Positions 8,703 to 17,881 of a stretch of DNA of 64,000 bases are shown here, in pieces. The position numbers were made by a program, and so were the translations under genes. How positions within the stretch are numbered: position 1 is the stretch's first letter; every line of letters begins with the position of its first letter. The DNA lies in the NCBI RefSeq assembly GCF_011764425.1, contig NZ_BLPF01000001.1:859001-923000 (forward strand), given 5' to 3'. Source of the DNA: Phytohabitans houttuyneae. Its GTDB lineage: Bacteria > Actinomycetota > Actinomycetes > Mycobacteriales > Micromonosporaceae. The notes below the pieces were generated by a model, which worked only from the letters and a program-made list of their open reading frames with translations, had not been told where the DNA came from and did not search any database.

Positions 8703-9792
8703 GCCGTCACCTGCTGTGGTGTGACCGTGGGCGCGGGCGAGACCGGAGCGGGATCGGGTGGCGGCCTTCGTCGCCGCCGGACCAGGCGCGCGACAGACGC
8801 CAGGCCGCCCGGCAGGAACGCCACGACCAGCACGAACAGCAGCCCTTGCAGGTACGTCCACGCGGCCGGGAACTCCTCGGACAGTGTGGTCTTCGCCCAG
8901 GCCACCGCGACCGCGCCGAGCACCGGCCCGAGCAGCGAGGCGCGACCGCCGACCGCGACGCCGATCACGAACTCGATCGACGGCACGATCCCGATCAGGG
9001 CGGGGTTGATGATGCCCACGGCCGGTACGAACAGCGCGCCGGCGAGGCCGGCCATGCCGGCGGCGGTCACGTACGCGACGAGCTTGACGTTGGCCGGGTT
9101 GTACCCGAGGAAGCGCACCCGCTCCTCGCTGTCCCGCACCGCCACGAGCAGCTCCCGTAGCGGGACCGCATCAGCTGCCGCGCGATGGCCAGCAGCAGGA
9201 GCAGCACGCCGGCGACGATGAAGTACACCATCCGCTGGTTGACCGGGTCGTCCAGGTCGTACCCGAAGAAGCCCTGGAAGTCGGTGAGCCCGTTCGTGCC
9301 GCCCGTCGTGCCCTGCTGTCCGATGAGGAGGATCGCCATCGCGGCGGCGAGGGCCTGGCTGAGGATCGCGAAGTACGCGCCGCGCACCCGCCGCCGGAAG
9401 ACCAGCGAACCGAGCAGGAACGCCACGAGCATCGGCAGCAGCACAGTGGCCGGCAGCGCGAAGGCCGGGTTGGCGAACGGCCGCCACCACCACGGCAGGG
9501 AGTCGAGCTGCCCGTACAGCTGCATGAAGTCGGGCATCTGACCGGGACCGGCGTCCGCGAGCTTCATGTGCATGGCCATCGCGTAGCCGCCGAGCCCGAA
9601 GAACACGCCCTGGCCGAGCGTGAGCAGCCCGCCCCTCCCCCAGGCCAGCCCGATGCCGACGGCGACCATCGCCAGGCACAGGTACTTGGCGAGCAGGCTG
9701 AGCCGGAAGTCGGAGAGCGCGAAGGGTGCGACGGCGAAAAGGAGAACCGCGCCGAAGGCGAAGCCGGCGCCGGCGCGCCAGGAAAATCTCAT
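8699..9792 (-). CDS. urtC: Urea ABC transporter permease UrtC (one frameshift)
   Basis: LivM-type permease of about 364 residues with many membrane segments. The N-terminal half (MRFSWRAGAGFAFG to RQLMRSRYG) and the C-terminal half (LLVAVRDSEERVRFLGYNPA to the end) lie in different frames. They join if one C is added to the plus-strand run 9154-9156, giving SRYGELLVAVRDSEER, the conserved cytoplasmic loop of LivM/UrtC proteins. Start ATG 9792 overlaps urtB by four bases; the stop overlaps urtD. The break is probably a sequencing error, since all four partner genes are intact. Confidence 0.88.
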
Positions 9793-10676
9793 GCCAAGCT
9801 CCGCGTACGCAACGTGAACAGCCCCTGCGGCCGCCACTGGAGGAAGGCCACGATCGCCACGAAGACACCGACCTTCGCGACGCTGACCGTGGTGGAGTAC
9901 TCGACGAGCGACTGGAGCGTGCCGAGCGCGAACGCCACGATCACGCTGCCCTTGAGGTGCCCGATGCCGCCGGCCACCACGACGAGGAACGCGTCGATGA
10001 TGACGTTGGTGCCCATCGTCGGCCCGATCGGTCCGAGCAGGGTGAGCGCGACACCGGCCACCCCGGCCAGCCCCGAGCCGATGAGGAAGGTGAGCCGGTC
10101 GACCCGCCCGGTCGGTATGCCCGAGACGGCGGCCAGGTCGCGGTTTTGCACCACCGCCCGGATCCGCCGGCCGAGCGAGCTGAAGCGCAGCACCAGCGTG
10201 AGCGCCACGACGGCCAGCAGCGCGAGCGTCAGGATGAAGAGGCGGTTGTTGCTGAGTACCAGATCGTCTGTGATCTTGATGTTTCCGGTGAGGAAGTCGG
10301 GCGCCCGCGTCTGCACGTTGGGCGCGCCGAAGATGTCCCGCGCGAGCTGCTGGAGGATCAGCGACACACCCCACGTGACGAGGAGGGTGTCCAGGGGCCG
10401 CGCGTAGAGCCGCCGGATGAGCAGGAACTCCAGCAGCACCCCCATCAGCCCGGCCACGGCGAACGCGAGCGGCAGCGCCACGAGCAGCGACAGGCCGGCG
10501 TCGGTGATCACGTTCTGGAGGACGTACACGGTGTAGGCGCCGGCCATGATGAACTCGCCGTGCGCCATGTTGATGACGCCCATCTGGCCGAACGTGAGCG
10601 ACAGGCCGAGGGCGATGAGCAGCAGTACCGCGCCGATGCTGACGCCGGTGAAGAGCTGGCTGACGATGACGGTCAT
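9789..10676 (-). CDS. urtB: Urea ABC transporter permease UrtB
   Basis: 295-residue LivH-type permease with about eight membrane segments. Family features include LTFGQMGVINMAHGEFIMAG near the N-terminus, the internal RRIRAVVQNRDLAAVSGI loop and a C-terminal GGIGHLKGSVIVAF segment. Length matches UrtB once the signal-like extension seen in some proteobacteria is absent. It forms the urea channel with UrtC. There is a 49-bp gap to urtA, and it overlaps urtC. Confidence 0.92.
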   Translation of the reverse strand: MTVIVSQLFTGVSIGAVLLLIALGLSLTFGQMGVINMAHGEFIMAGAYTVYVLQNVITDAGLSLLVALPLAFAVAGLMGVLLEFLLIRRLYARPLDTLLVTWGVSLILQQLARDIFGAPNVQTRAPDFLTGNIKITDDLVLSNNRLFILTLALLAVVALTLVLRFSSLGRRIRAVVQNRDLAAVSGIPTGRVDRLTFLIGSGLAGVAGVALTLLGPIGPTMGTNVIIDAFLVVVAGGIGHLKGSVIVAFALGTLQSLVEYSTTVSVAKVGVFVAIVAFLQWRPQGLFTLRTRSLA

Positions 10677-10725
10677 GGCGGACCTCCGCGGTGGGGGGTG
10701 CCCGCCCGAAGGCGGGCACCCGACG

Positions 10726-11967
10726 TCAGCTGAGGCCGGTGGCCCACGGGTAGCCCTTGAGGTACGGGTCCGGCTTGACGGGCTGGCCGGAGTTCCACAC
10801 CTCGGTGATCAGGCCGTCGGAGCCGACCTTGCCGATGCGCGCGGTCTTGTAGATGTGCTGCGTCGCGCCGTCGATCGTGACGAGCCCCTCGGGCGCTTCG
10901 AACGTCACGCCGTCCGACGCGGCCTTGACCTTCTCCACCTCGAAGCCGCCGGCCTTCTCGACCATGGCCTTCCACAGGTAGACCGACACGTACGCGGCCT
11001 CCATCGGGTCGCTGGTCGGCTTGTCCTGCCCGTACTTGGCCTTGTACGCCTTCACGAACTTGTCGTTGGCCGCGCCGGGCGTGGTCTGGTAGTAGTTCCA
11101 GGCGGTGAGCTGGCCGTCGAGGTACTGCGTGCCGATGCTCTTGACCTCCTCCTCGGCGATCGACACGGAGACGACCGGCATCGACGTCGCGGTGAGCCCG
11201 GCCGACTTGTACTCCTTGAAGAAGGCGACGTTGCTGTCACCGTTCAACGTATTGAAGACGGCCGAAGCCTTGGACGCCTTCACCTTGTTGACGATCGTGC
11301 CGAACTCGGTCGAGCCGAGTGGCGCGTAGTCCTCGCCGAGGACGGTCATCCCGTTCGCCTGCGCATATGCCTTTATGATCTTGTTGGCGGTACGCGGGAA
11401 GACGTAGTCGCTGCCGACGAGGTAGACGGAGGTCTTTCCCTGCGACTTGAGGTACTCCAGGCCCGGCACGATCTGCTGGTTGGTGGTGGCGCCGGTGTAG
11501 AAGATGTACGGCGACTGCTCCAGCCCCTCGTACTGCACCGGGTAGAACAGCAGCGCCTTGTTCTCCTCGAAGACCGGCTTGACCGCCTTGCGGCTGGCCG
11601 AGGTCCAGCAGCCGAAGACCGCGGCGACCTTGTCCTCCTTGATGAGCTTCTCGGCCTTCTCGGCGAACGTGGGCCAGTCCGAGGCACCGTCCTCGCTGAT
11701 CGGCTCGAGCTTCTTGCCGAGTACGCCGCCGGCCGCGTTGATCTCCTCCACCGCGAGCTTGATGGAGTCGCGCACGGTGACCTCGCTGATCGCCATCGTG
11801 CCGGACAGCGAGTTGAGCAGGCCGACCTTGACGGTGTCGCCGGAGGTGTCCGCGACCGCACCCGCCACCGAGTCGTTCTCACCCGTCTTGCTGCCGCACG
11901 CCGACAGCGCAACTACCGCCGCCAGCGGTATAAGGGCAGCCTTCCAGCGCCCACGAAAATCCAACAT
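10726..11967 (-). CDS. urtA: Urea-binding lipoprotein UrtA
   Basis: 413-residue extracellular urea receptor of the importer. The N-terminus is a lipoprotein signal ([15 protein letters not shown], Cys about 24). The mature protein is a Leu/Ile/Val-type periplasmic-binding fold: [38 protein letters not shown]-like ligand region and the UrtA-typical end [20 protein letters not shown] ribosome site lies just upstream of ATG 11967. It is the first gene of the urt operon; two palindromes and a hairpin lie upstream. Confidence 0.93.
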   Translation of the reverse strand: MLDFRGRWKAALIPLAAVVALSACGSKTGENDSVAGAVADTSGDTVKVGLLNSLSGTMAISEVTVRDSIKLAVEEINAAGGVLGKKLEPISEDGASDWPTFAEKAEKLIKEDKVAAVFGCWTSASRKAVKPVFEENKALLFYPVQYEGLEQSPYIFYTGATTNQQIVPGLEYLKSQGKTSVYLVGSDYVFPRTANKIIKAYAQANGMTVLGEDYAPLGSTEFGTIVNKVKASKASAVFNTLNGDSNVAFFKEYKSAGLTATSMPVVSVSIAEEEVKSIGTQYLDGQLTAWNYYQTTPGAANDKFVKAYKAKYGQDKPTSDPMEAAYVSVYLWKAMVEKAGGFEVEKVKAASDGVTFEAPEGLVTIDGATQHIYKTARIGKVGSDGLITEVWNSGQPVKPDPYLKGYPWATGLS

Positions 11968-12071
11968 CGAAACCTCCGCACCAGGGGATTCGGCGCCACG
12001 ACAGCGGGGGCCGGAATGCAGGTCAGCGTCTGCGAGTTTCGTTGCGGAGGCATTTCCCGGCCCTTAAGAGC

Positions 12072-12086
12072 CTGTTTCCGAAACAG
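12072..12086. promoter_or_regulatory. Palindrome upstream of urtA
   Basis: CTGTTTC-C-GAAACAG, a perfect 7-bp inverted repeat with a single central base, 105 bp upstream of the urtA ATG. The GTTTC/GAAAC half-sites loosely recall actinomycete GlnR boxes but do not match the full spacing. It is an operator candidate only. Confidence 0.45.
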
Positions 12087-12098
12087 CACATCCCCTGC

Positions 12099-12144
12099 AT
12101 AAAGAAATGCCCGCACAAAGGTCTCCCAGACCTTGGCACGGGCA
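12099..12144 (-). terminator. Hairpin with U-rich tail between AmiC-like gene and urtA
   Basis: On the minus strand a two-part hairpin forms: outer stem TGCCCG/CGGGCA, internal loop, inner stem AAGGTCT/AGACCTT with loop GGG, followed by TTTCTTTAT. This fits an intrinsic terminator after the AmiC-like gene (stop at 12199), or an attenuator in a leader running into urtA. Confidence 0.65.
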
Positions 12145-12159
12145 ATTAAGAATGCGGGT

Positions 12160-12177
12160 TACTTCCCACAGGAAGTA
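12160..12177. promoter_or_regulatory. TACTTCC-CACA-GGAAGTA palindrome
   Basis: Perfect 7-bp inverted repeat around CACA, just after the AmiC-like stop and before the hairpin. It may be an operator for the neighbouring MarR regulator or another factor controlling the urt genes. Function is inferred from position only. Confidence 0.4.
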
Positions 12178-12198
12178 TCACGGCGGCCGTCCACAGTG

Positions 12199-13273
12199 TC
12201 AAGAGGTCAGCTCGGCCACCACGTTGAGGTCCAGCGCGTCGGCCTCGGCCAGGTAGATGCGCTGGCACAGGTGGCGGTCGCGCATCCACAGCCGGCCGCG
12301 CGGCCCCTCGTACGACACGGACTCGGCGCTCGCCCCGATCGCCCGCACGTCGAGCGAGCCGGCCCGCGAGATCAGCGCGGCGAGCAGCCGTACCCCTCGT
12401 AGCAGGACTCCCCAGGCTGCCCAGCGGCGGCGCCTCCACGCCGAAGCGGGCCGCGTACCGCCCGTGGAAGTCGAGGTTTTCCCGCGTGACGAGGCCGGCG
12501 AAGAACCCGGCCGTGCTGTAGAGGCCCGCCGTCGCGCCCGCCCCGCTGGCCAGCAGCATGTTTTCGTCCATGAGCGTGGACAGGCGCAGGCAGCGGGCGT
12601 CCAGGTTGGACCTGGCGAACGCGCGGTTGAAGCGCACCGCGTCGCTGCCCACGAGCAGCATCACCACGGCGTCCGCGCCGGTCTGCTCGATGCGGCGCAG
12701 CACGTCGCGGTAGTCGTGGGTGCCGAGCGGCAGGTACGTCTCGCCGGCCACCGACCCTCCACAGTCGACCGCGTACCGCCGGGCCTCGCGGGCGGTGCGG
12801 CGGGGCCACACGTAGTCGTTGCCCACCACGTACCACCGGCGGACGCGGCGCTCGCGTGCCAGCAGGCGCATCGCCGGCAGCAGCTGGTCGGCCGGGGTCT
12901 CGCTGGTCATGAAGACGCCCTCGGTGCGCTCGCCGCCCTCGTACAGCGCGGTGTACACATAGGGCACCCGGTGCGCGATCCGCGGCGCGACGGCCTGCCG
13001 CACCGAGGAGATGTGCCAGCCGGTGACGCCGTCGACCGCTCCCATCCGCACCAGCGACTCGACCTCGGCGGCCACCTGCTCGGGCGGCGTGCCCCCGTCG
13101 ACCGGCACGAGCCGCAGCTCGCGGCCGAGCACCCCACCCGCCTCGTTGATCTCCTCGGCGGCGAGCCGGGCGCACAGCTCGCAGGTCGGCCCGAAGATGC
13201 CGGCCGGCCCTCGCATCGGGTAGACCAGCGCGACATTGAGCGTCGCGTGGTCGACAATCGACATGACCCGCAT
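12199..13273 (-). CDS. Cytosolic AmiC/UrtA-like ligand-binding protein (two frameshifts)
   Basis: About 358-residue periplasmic-binding-fold protein without any signal peptide or lipobox (starts MRVMSIVDHATLNVALVYP). It is therefore probably cytoplasmic, like Pseudomonas AmiC, the amide sensor that controls antiterminator AmiR. Matching features are GPTCELCARLAAEEINEAGG, VDGVTGWHISSVRQAVAP and GNDYVWPRRTAREARRY. Near the C-terminus the frame breaks twice, at C runs 12393-12396 and 12410-12413. One C added at each gives PPLGSLGESCYEGVRLLAAL and a stop at 12199. ATG 13264 is an alternative start. It sits upstream of urtABCDE and divergent from a MarR gene, so a role in sensing urea or amides is plausible. 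No ANTAR gene was seen nearby. Confidence 0.75.
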
Positions 13274-13340
13274 GATTCCCGGCGTACGGCGGCGAAACCA
13301 GAGCCTGCCGCTACCTGCGGCCGATCTGTAGCATGAGCCG

Positions 13341-13877
13341 ATGCCGAGTCTCCCGCAGATGCCGGTGACATCCGCGCCGCGGAACGCGGCGACGATGACG
13401 GTCGAGGCCGGCGAGCGCCCGTTCGGGCAGGTGGAGTCGCCGCAGCGGCAGGCTCATGCGCCCGAAGACATCGTGCTCCTGGTGACCCGCGCCGAGCGGC
13501 TGCTGTCCCGGCGCCTGCGCGAGGTGCTCGACACGCACGGGCGCACGCCCGACGAGTGGCGGGTGCTGTCGATCCTCGCCGACGGCGCGGGACACCCGAT
13601 GACCGAGGTGGCGGAGCACGCGTTCCTCCCGCCGGGCTCGCTGACCAAGCTCGTCGACCACCTCGTCGACGAGGGCCTTGTCTACCGCCGCGTCGACCCG
13701 ATGGACCGCCGCCGCATCCGCGCCTACCTGACCGCCCGCGGCCGCACGACCCACGGCCGCGTCACCGGCGACATCCGCGCCGTCTGGAGCGAGCTGCCGA
13801 TGGCGGGCCCGGAGAGCGCGCTCCTCGGCGACCTCCTGCGCGGGCTTGTCGCGGCGCTGGACCGCCCGCCTCGCTAG
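13341..13877 (+). CDS. MarR-family transcriptional regulator
   Basis: Up to 178 residues with a winged-helix core: TRAERLLSRRLREVLDTHGR, EWRVLSILADGAGHPM, recognition helix FLPPGSLTKLVDHLVDEGLV and wing VDPMDRRRIRAYLTARGR, the DxRxxR pattern of MarR proteins. The first 50 residues are poorly conserved and have no ribosome site; an internal ATG about 13395 may be the true start. It is divergent from the AmiC-like gene across a 67-bp gap, which suggests joint regulation of that gene or of urt. The ligand is unknown. Confidence 0.85.
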   Translation: MPSLPQMPVTSAPRNAATMTVEAGERPFGQVESPQRQAHAPEDIVLLVTRAERLLSRRLREVLDTHGRTPDEWRVLSILADGAGHPMTEVAEHAFLPPGSLTKLVDHLVDEGLVYRRVDPMDRRRIRAYLTARGRTTHGRVTGDIRAVWSELPMAGPESALLGDLLRGLVAALDRPPR

Positions 13878-13988
13878 AGACCTTTCACGGTTGAGGTGCG
13901 CATCCGTCCACAGTGCAGCACCGCCCGACGCGGCCCGGTGCGGGCGGCGCTCACCGTCGAGATCTCGACGGTCATCCCAGGAGATGTG

Positions 13989-14047
13989 GGCTACCGCGAC
14001 GACCGACGTGGTCCAGACCGTTGCTCCCGCGGCCTCACCCTCCGCAG
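13989..14047 (+). repeat. Element A, copy 2
   Basis: Starts GGGCTACCGCGACGACC and ends GCGGCCTCACCCTCCGC. Plus orientation, 112 bp after the MarR stop. The central palindrome is GGTCCAGACC. Confidence 0.8.
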
Positions 14048-14396
14048 TCGCCCAGCTCACCCCCACAAGCGTGCTCCCGCAGACCCACGGGAGTTAGTGC
14101 TGTAACAGCGCACCAACCCACCCCTAGATCGCGACCCTCACAACGCCTGCCCTTGATCGATGGTCACGGACCGCCAGCACAGTGCTGCCTCACTCACGGG
14201 TTCGCCCTCACGGGCGCCCCCCTTTCTGCCCACCGACGGACCGGCTACCCACGGACCAAGGACCGGCATGGCCGGCCCGGGGTCCCAGGTCCGCGACGAA
14301 CCCCGCAGGGCCAGGCCCGCACGGCCCCGCCCTCTGGACCCCAGCCCGCGGCAGCGCGTAGCTAACGGCGCTGGTCCATCGGCGCGCCGCTGGTTC

Positions 14397-14418
14397 CTGG
14401 GCGCATTCGTGCGCCCAG
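14397..14418. repeat. Element B hairpin, copy 2
   Basis: CTGGGCGCA, loop TTCG, TGCGCCCAG: perfect 9-bp stem with a UUCG-type loop when transcribed, followed by CTTCAGAGC. Confidence 0.75.
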
Positions 14419-14489
14419 CTTCAGAGCCGCCGGCGGCAACCCCATGGGACCGGTCTGCCGGAGCTGGCTCTTCGGGGTGACCGCAACCG

Positions 14490-14549
14490 AACGCGGAGGA
14501 TGAGGCCGCGGGAGCAACGGTCCAGACCACCACGGACATCGCGGTAGCC
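14490..14549 (-). repeat. Element A, copy 3
   Basis: Minus-orientation copy of element A. The CTACCGCGATGTCC end faces the hisS stop, 108 bp away. It forms an inverted pair with copy 2. Confidence 0.8.
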
Positions 14550-14656
14550 CGGAACTATCTCAATGTGAATCTGACGTTCGCACTCACCCTGACCGCGAAA
14601 GGTGTCCAGCGTTCACCGCAGTAGGCGCCGCCGGTGCGTGTGCCGGCCGCCTTTGA

Positions 14657-15994
14657 TCAGCCCCCGGCGGCCGTGACCGCGGGTCGGAGGTCTTCCGCGG
14701 GTGGGCTCCACGTGGCGGGGTCGGCCTCGACCTGGTCGCCGGAGCGGATGTCCTTGACCGTGTCGGCCTCGCCCTCCGCGCCCGGAAACCACACGAACGG
14801 GATGCCGCGCCGCTCGGCGAAGCGGATCTGCTTGCCGTACTTCGCCGCGGTCGGCGCCACCTCGGTGGCGATCCCCCGCCCGCGCAGGGCCGCCGCGACG
14901 CGGTCGCAGCCGGCGCGCCGCTCCTCGGACGGGAGCGCGACGAGCACGGCCGTCGGCACCGAGCGGCTCACGGTGAGCGCGCCCGCACCGAAGAGCAGGC
15001 CCAGGATGCGGGTGATGCCGAGGGAGATGCCGACGCCCGGGTAGCGGTCGGCGCCGGCGCTGGCCAGGTTGTCGTACCGGCCGCCGGCCAGCACCGAGCC
15101 GAACCGCTCGAAGCCCCGCAGCGTGCCCTCGTAGACGGTGCCGGTGTAGTAGTCGAGGCCGCGGGCGATCTTCATGTCGGCGACGCACAGGCCGGGCGAG
15201 TGCGCGGCGGCGACCTCCATCACCCGCACCAGCTCGTCGATGCCCTCGTCGAGGAGGGGGTCGGTGACGCCCAGCGCGCGGATCTGGTCGGCGAACGACG
15301 CGTCCGGCGACGAGATCTCCGCCAGCCGGAGGCACGCCTTGGCCTGCGCGTCGCTCGCGCCCGCGGTCTCCGCCAGCAGCTCGGTCACCTTGCCCGGACC
15401 GATCTTGGCGAGCTTGTCGATGGCGCGGAGGGCGGCCTGCGGGTCGTCCAGGCCGATGCCCCGGTAGAAGCCCTCGGACACCTTGCGGTTGTTGACGTGG
15501 ATCAGGACCGGCGGGAGCGGCAGGCCGCCGAGCGCGTCGCCGAGCACGAGCGGCATCTCCGCCTCGTACTGGAACGGCAGCTCGTCACGGTCGACCACGT
15601 CGATGTCCGCCTGCAGGAACTCCCGGTACCGCCCCTCCTGCGGCCGCTCGCCCCGCCACACCTTCTGTATCTGGTAGCGCCGGAAGGGGAAGTGGAGCTT
15701 GCCCGCGTTTTCCAGGACGAAGCGGGCGAACGGGACGGTCAGGTCGAAGTGCAGCCCCAGCGTGTCCTCGTCCGTCTCACCTTCGGCGGCCTGGAGGCGG
15801 CGCAGCAGGTACACCTCCTTGGAGGTCTCCCCCTTGCGCAGCAGCTGGTCGAGCGGCTCGACGGCGCGCGTCTCCAGCGGGGCGAAGCCGTACAGCTCGA
15901 AGGTGCGGCGGATGTGGTCGATCATGCGCTGCTCGATCATCCGCTGCGGCGGGAGCCACTCGGGAAAGCCGGAGATCGACTTGGGCCGGCTCAT
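14657..15994 (-). CDS. hisS: Histidyl-tRNA synthetase
   Basis: 445-residue class II aminoacyl-tRNA synthetase that charges tRNA-His. It shows class II motif 2 (FRRYQIQKVWRGERPQEGRY), the HisA signature ARGLDYYTGTVYE, motif 3 (GVGISLGITRI) and a C-terminal anticodon-binding domain ending before residue 445. Start ATG 15994 begins MSRPKSISGFPEWLP, which matches actinobacterial HisRS starts. It follows the metallo-hydrolase gene by 55 bp on the same strand, the order also found in mycobacteria. Confidence 0.95.
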   Translation of the reverse strand: MSRPKSISGFPEWLPPQRMIEQRMIDHIRRTFELYGFAPLETRAVEPLDQLLRKGETSKEVYLLRRLQAAEGETDEDTLGLHFDLTVPFARFVLENAGKLHFPFRRYQIQKVWRGERPQEGRYREFLQADIDVVDRDELPFQYEAEMPLVLGDALGGLPLPPVLIHVNNRKVSEGFYRGIGLDDPQAALRAIDKLAKIGPGKVTELLAETAGASDAQAKACLRLAEISSPDASFADQIRALGVTDPLLDEGIDELVRVMEVAAAHSPGLCVADMKIARGLDYYTGTVYEGTLRGFERFGSVLAGGRYDNLASAGADRYPGVGISLGITRILGLLFGAGALTVSRSVPTAVLVALPSEERRAGCDRVAAALRGRGIATEVAPTAAKYGKQIRFAERRGIPFVWFPGAEGEADTVKDIRSGDQVEADPATWSPPAEDLRPAVTAAGG

Positions 15995-16049
15995 GCCCGT
16001 CCCCGCTCTCCGCGCGCGCTGACCTCGATGATTCGCTCGCTTCGCTCAC

Positions 16050-16733
16050 TCATGAAACGGTTCCAGCCTCGGCGACTTGTAGAAGGTACGGGTTGGTGGC
16101 GCGCTCGCGCCCGATCGTGGTGGCCGGCCCGTGGCCGGGCAGCACGACGGTCTCGTCGGCGAGCGGCAGGATCTTGTCACGCAGGCTGGCGATCATCGCG
16201 TCCATGCTGCCGCCGGGCAGGTCGACGCGGCCGACCGAACCGGCGAAGAGCACGTCTCCGGAGAGGCAGACCTCGACGGCGTCCGGCCCGGGCACCCGGA
16301 AGATCGCGGAGCCGCGGGTGTGGCCCGGCGCGTGGTCGACCGTGAACTCCAGCCCCGCGAGGCTGACCACTCCGCCGTCGGTGAGCTCGGCGACGTCGTC
16401 CGGCTCGCTCCACTCCAGCCCGCCCAGCAGCTGGCGCGGGTCGATCGAGTTGATCGCCTTGCTGGGGTCTTTGAGCAGCTCACGGTCGTCCGGATGGATG
16501 TACGCCGGGACGCCCCGCGCCCCGCACACCGGGGTCACGGAGAAGGTGTGGTCGAGGTGCCCGTGGGTCAGCAACACAGCCACCGGGTGCAGGCGATGCT
16601 CCTCGATCAGCGCGTCGAGCCGGTCGATAACGCCGATACCGGGATCGACCACCACACACTGCTCGCCCGGCCCTGTTGCGACCACGTAACAGTTGGTGCC
16701 GAACACGTCCGACGGGAACCCCTTCACCAACAT
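16050..16733 (-). CDS. Metallo-beta-lactamase-fold hydrolase (glyoxalase II-like)
   Basis: 227-residue hydrolase with the binuclear zinc motif THGHLDHTFS (HxHxDH), then APGHTRGS, LSGDVLFAGSVGR and LPGHGPAT, the four metal-binding blocks of glyoxalase II-like enzymes. ATG 16733 (MLVKGFPSDVFGTNCYVV) gives the family's usual start; the frame extends to 16793 without a better ribosome site. It precedes hisS, as does Rv2581c in M. tuberculosis. It probably hydrolyses a thioester, possibly S-lactoyl-mycothiol-like; the substrate is not proven. Confidence 0.87.
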   Translation of the reverse strand: MLVKGFPSDVFGTNCYVVATGPGEQCVVVDPGIGVIDRLDALIEEHRLHPVAVLLTHGHLDHTFSVTPVCGARGVPAYIHPDDRELLKDPSKAINSIDPRQLLGGLEWSEPDDVAELTDGGVVSLAGLEFTVDHAPGHTRGSAIFRVPGPDAVEVCLSGDVLFAGSVGRVDLPGGSMDAMIASLRDKILPLADETVVLPGHGPATTIGRERATNPYLLQVAEAGTVS

Positions 16734-16926
16734 GTGCACAAGCCTATCGGTGTTGATGACGGCCGATTGAGAACGGGCAACCTCGCCCAACACTTTCCCA
16801 GGTGATACCCGTACACTCTGGCGGGCGTTGTGTGGCGTGCGCTACACAGTTTCGGGCACCACGGCGTGTCGCGGTGCCGTGCGTCGCAGCGTGTGCGGCG
16901 TTGGCGGAATGAGGAGGGGAGCGCGG

Positions 16927-17838
16927 GTGGCTTCCAGCAAGACTCGGCAGCGCAAGCTGGCCCGGGCCAAGTACGACCGGCAGATGGCGCGCAAGGCCGC
17001 GCAGACCCGCCGCAAGCGGCGCGTCCAGGCCGGCGTCGGCGCGGCGGTCGCACTTGCGCTCATCGTGGTGGGCACCGTCTGGGTGCTGGGTGGCTTCGAC
17101 TCGGAGCCGACCGACACCGCCGCCGCCGACATCTGCAGCTGGACCGAGGCTGACGCCGCCAACAACCCCAACCTCAAGGACGTCGGCAAGCCGCCCACCA
17201 AGGACCTGCCGACCACCGGTACGCGGCCGATGACGATCACGACCGACCAGGGTGCCCCGATCACCGTCTCGCTCGACGTGGGCAGCGCCCCGTGCGCGAG
17301 CACGAGCTTCGCCCACCTGGCGTCCAACGGCTTCTACGACAACACCAAGTGCACGGAGATCACCGCGGACGGCGCGCTGCGCTGCGGCGACCCGGGCGGC
17401 ACCGGCACGGGCGGCCCCACGTATTCGTTCTACAACGAAAACGTGCCCTCCGCGCCCGAGGCGACGCCCAGCCCCGGCACCGAGCAGCCCCCGGCGTACC
17501 CCAAGGGCACGGTCGCGCTGATCGGCAACCCGCCCGGCTCCAACGGCAGCCAGTTCCTGATCTTCTTCAAGGACTTCAGCCCGACCGACACCCCCTCCTA
17601 CCCGATCGTCGGCCGTGTCACCTCCGGCCTCGACGTCGTGGAGACGATCGGCAAGATCAAGACCGTCGACAACGGCACGGGTGCCCAGGTCAAGCCGGAA
17701 AAGGACATCACCATCCAGAGCCTGACCGTCGGCGAGATGGACCCGGTCTCGCCCGAGCCGTCGGCGCCCGCGTCCGGCGCGCCGTCCGGTTCGCCGGCGG
17801 CTACGCCGACCCCCTCGGCGACGGCCAGCCAGTCCTGA
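16927..17838 (+). CDS. Membrane-anchored cyclophilin-type PPIase 1 (catalytic motif degenerate)
   Basis: 303 residues. GTG 16927 is preceded by GAGGAGGGGA (16911-16920). A basic, Arg/Lys-rich N-terminus (about 45 residues) leads to one membrane segment (VGAAVALALIVVGTVWVLGG), so the cyclophilin domain is extracytoplasmic. The domain has SFAHLASNGFYDNTKC and GSNGSQFLIFF. The usual catalytic FHR-type motif after the Cys is replaced (TKCTEITADGALRCGDPGG), so activity is doubtful. The C-terminus is Pro/Ser/Ala-rich. A paralogue follows 43 bp downstream and keeps the His-Arg. Likely role: folding helper or scaffold at the membrane. Confidence 0.85.
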   Translation: MASSKTRQRKLARAKYDRQMARKAAQTRRKRRVQAGVGAAVALALIVVGTVWVLGGFDSEPTDTAAADICSWTEADAANNPNLKDVGKPPTKDLPTTGTRPMTITTDQGAPITVSLDVGSAPCASTSFAHLASNGFYDNTKCTEITADGALRCGDPGGTGTGGPTYSFYNENVPSAPEATPSPGTEQPPAYPKGTVALIGNPPGSNGSQFLIFFKDFSPTDTPSYPIVGRVTSGLDVVETIGKIKTVDNGTGAQVKPEKDITIQSLTVGEMDPVSPEPSAPASGAPSGSPAATPTPSATASQS

Positions 17839-17881
17839 GAAGCTTAGGTAGGAGCGAGCACCACACCCCAGGAGGAAGAGC

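Larger units (their letters stand above)
13878..14656. other. 779-bp non-coding gap bounded by inverted element A copies
   Basis: No gene seen. It lies between the convergent MarR and hisS genes. Element A occurs in opposite orientations at 13989-14047 and 14490-14549, each oriented outward from its nearest gene's stop. An element B hairpin sits between them at 14397-14418. The remaining sequence shows nothing I recognise. Confidence 0.7.

Noticed and set aside
9067-10719. Large minus-strand frame spanning urtB and part of urtC
   Set aside because: The part upstream of 9792 is the wrong frame of urtB; only the urtC N-terminus is real.
10546-12102. 518-residue plus-strand frame over urtA
   Set aside because: It is the shadow of urtA on the opposite strand, with Arg/Val/Asp/Leu-biased composition and no motif.
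12072-12177. GlnR boxes upstream of urtA
   Set aside because: The two palindromes do not match the full GlnR spacing, so I list them only as unassigned operator candidates.
14000-14550. Insertion sequence bounded by inverted element A copies
   Set aside because: No transposase or coding frame inside, and each copy is explained by its orientation to its nearest gene stop.
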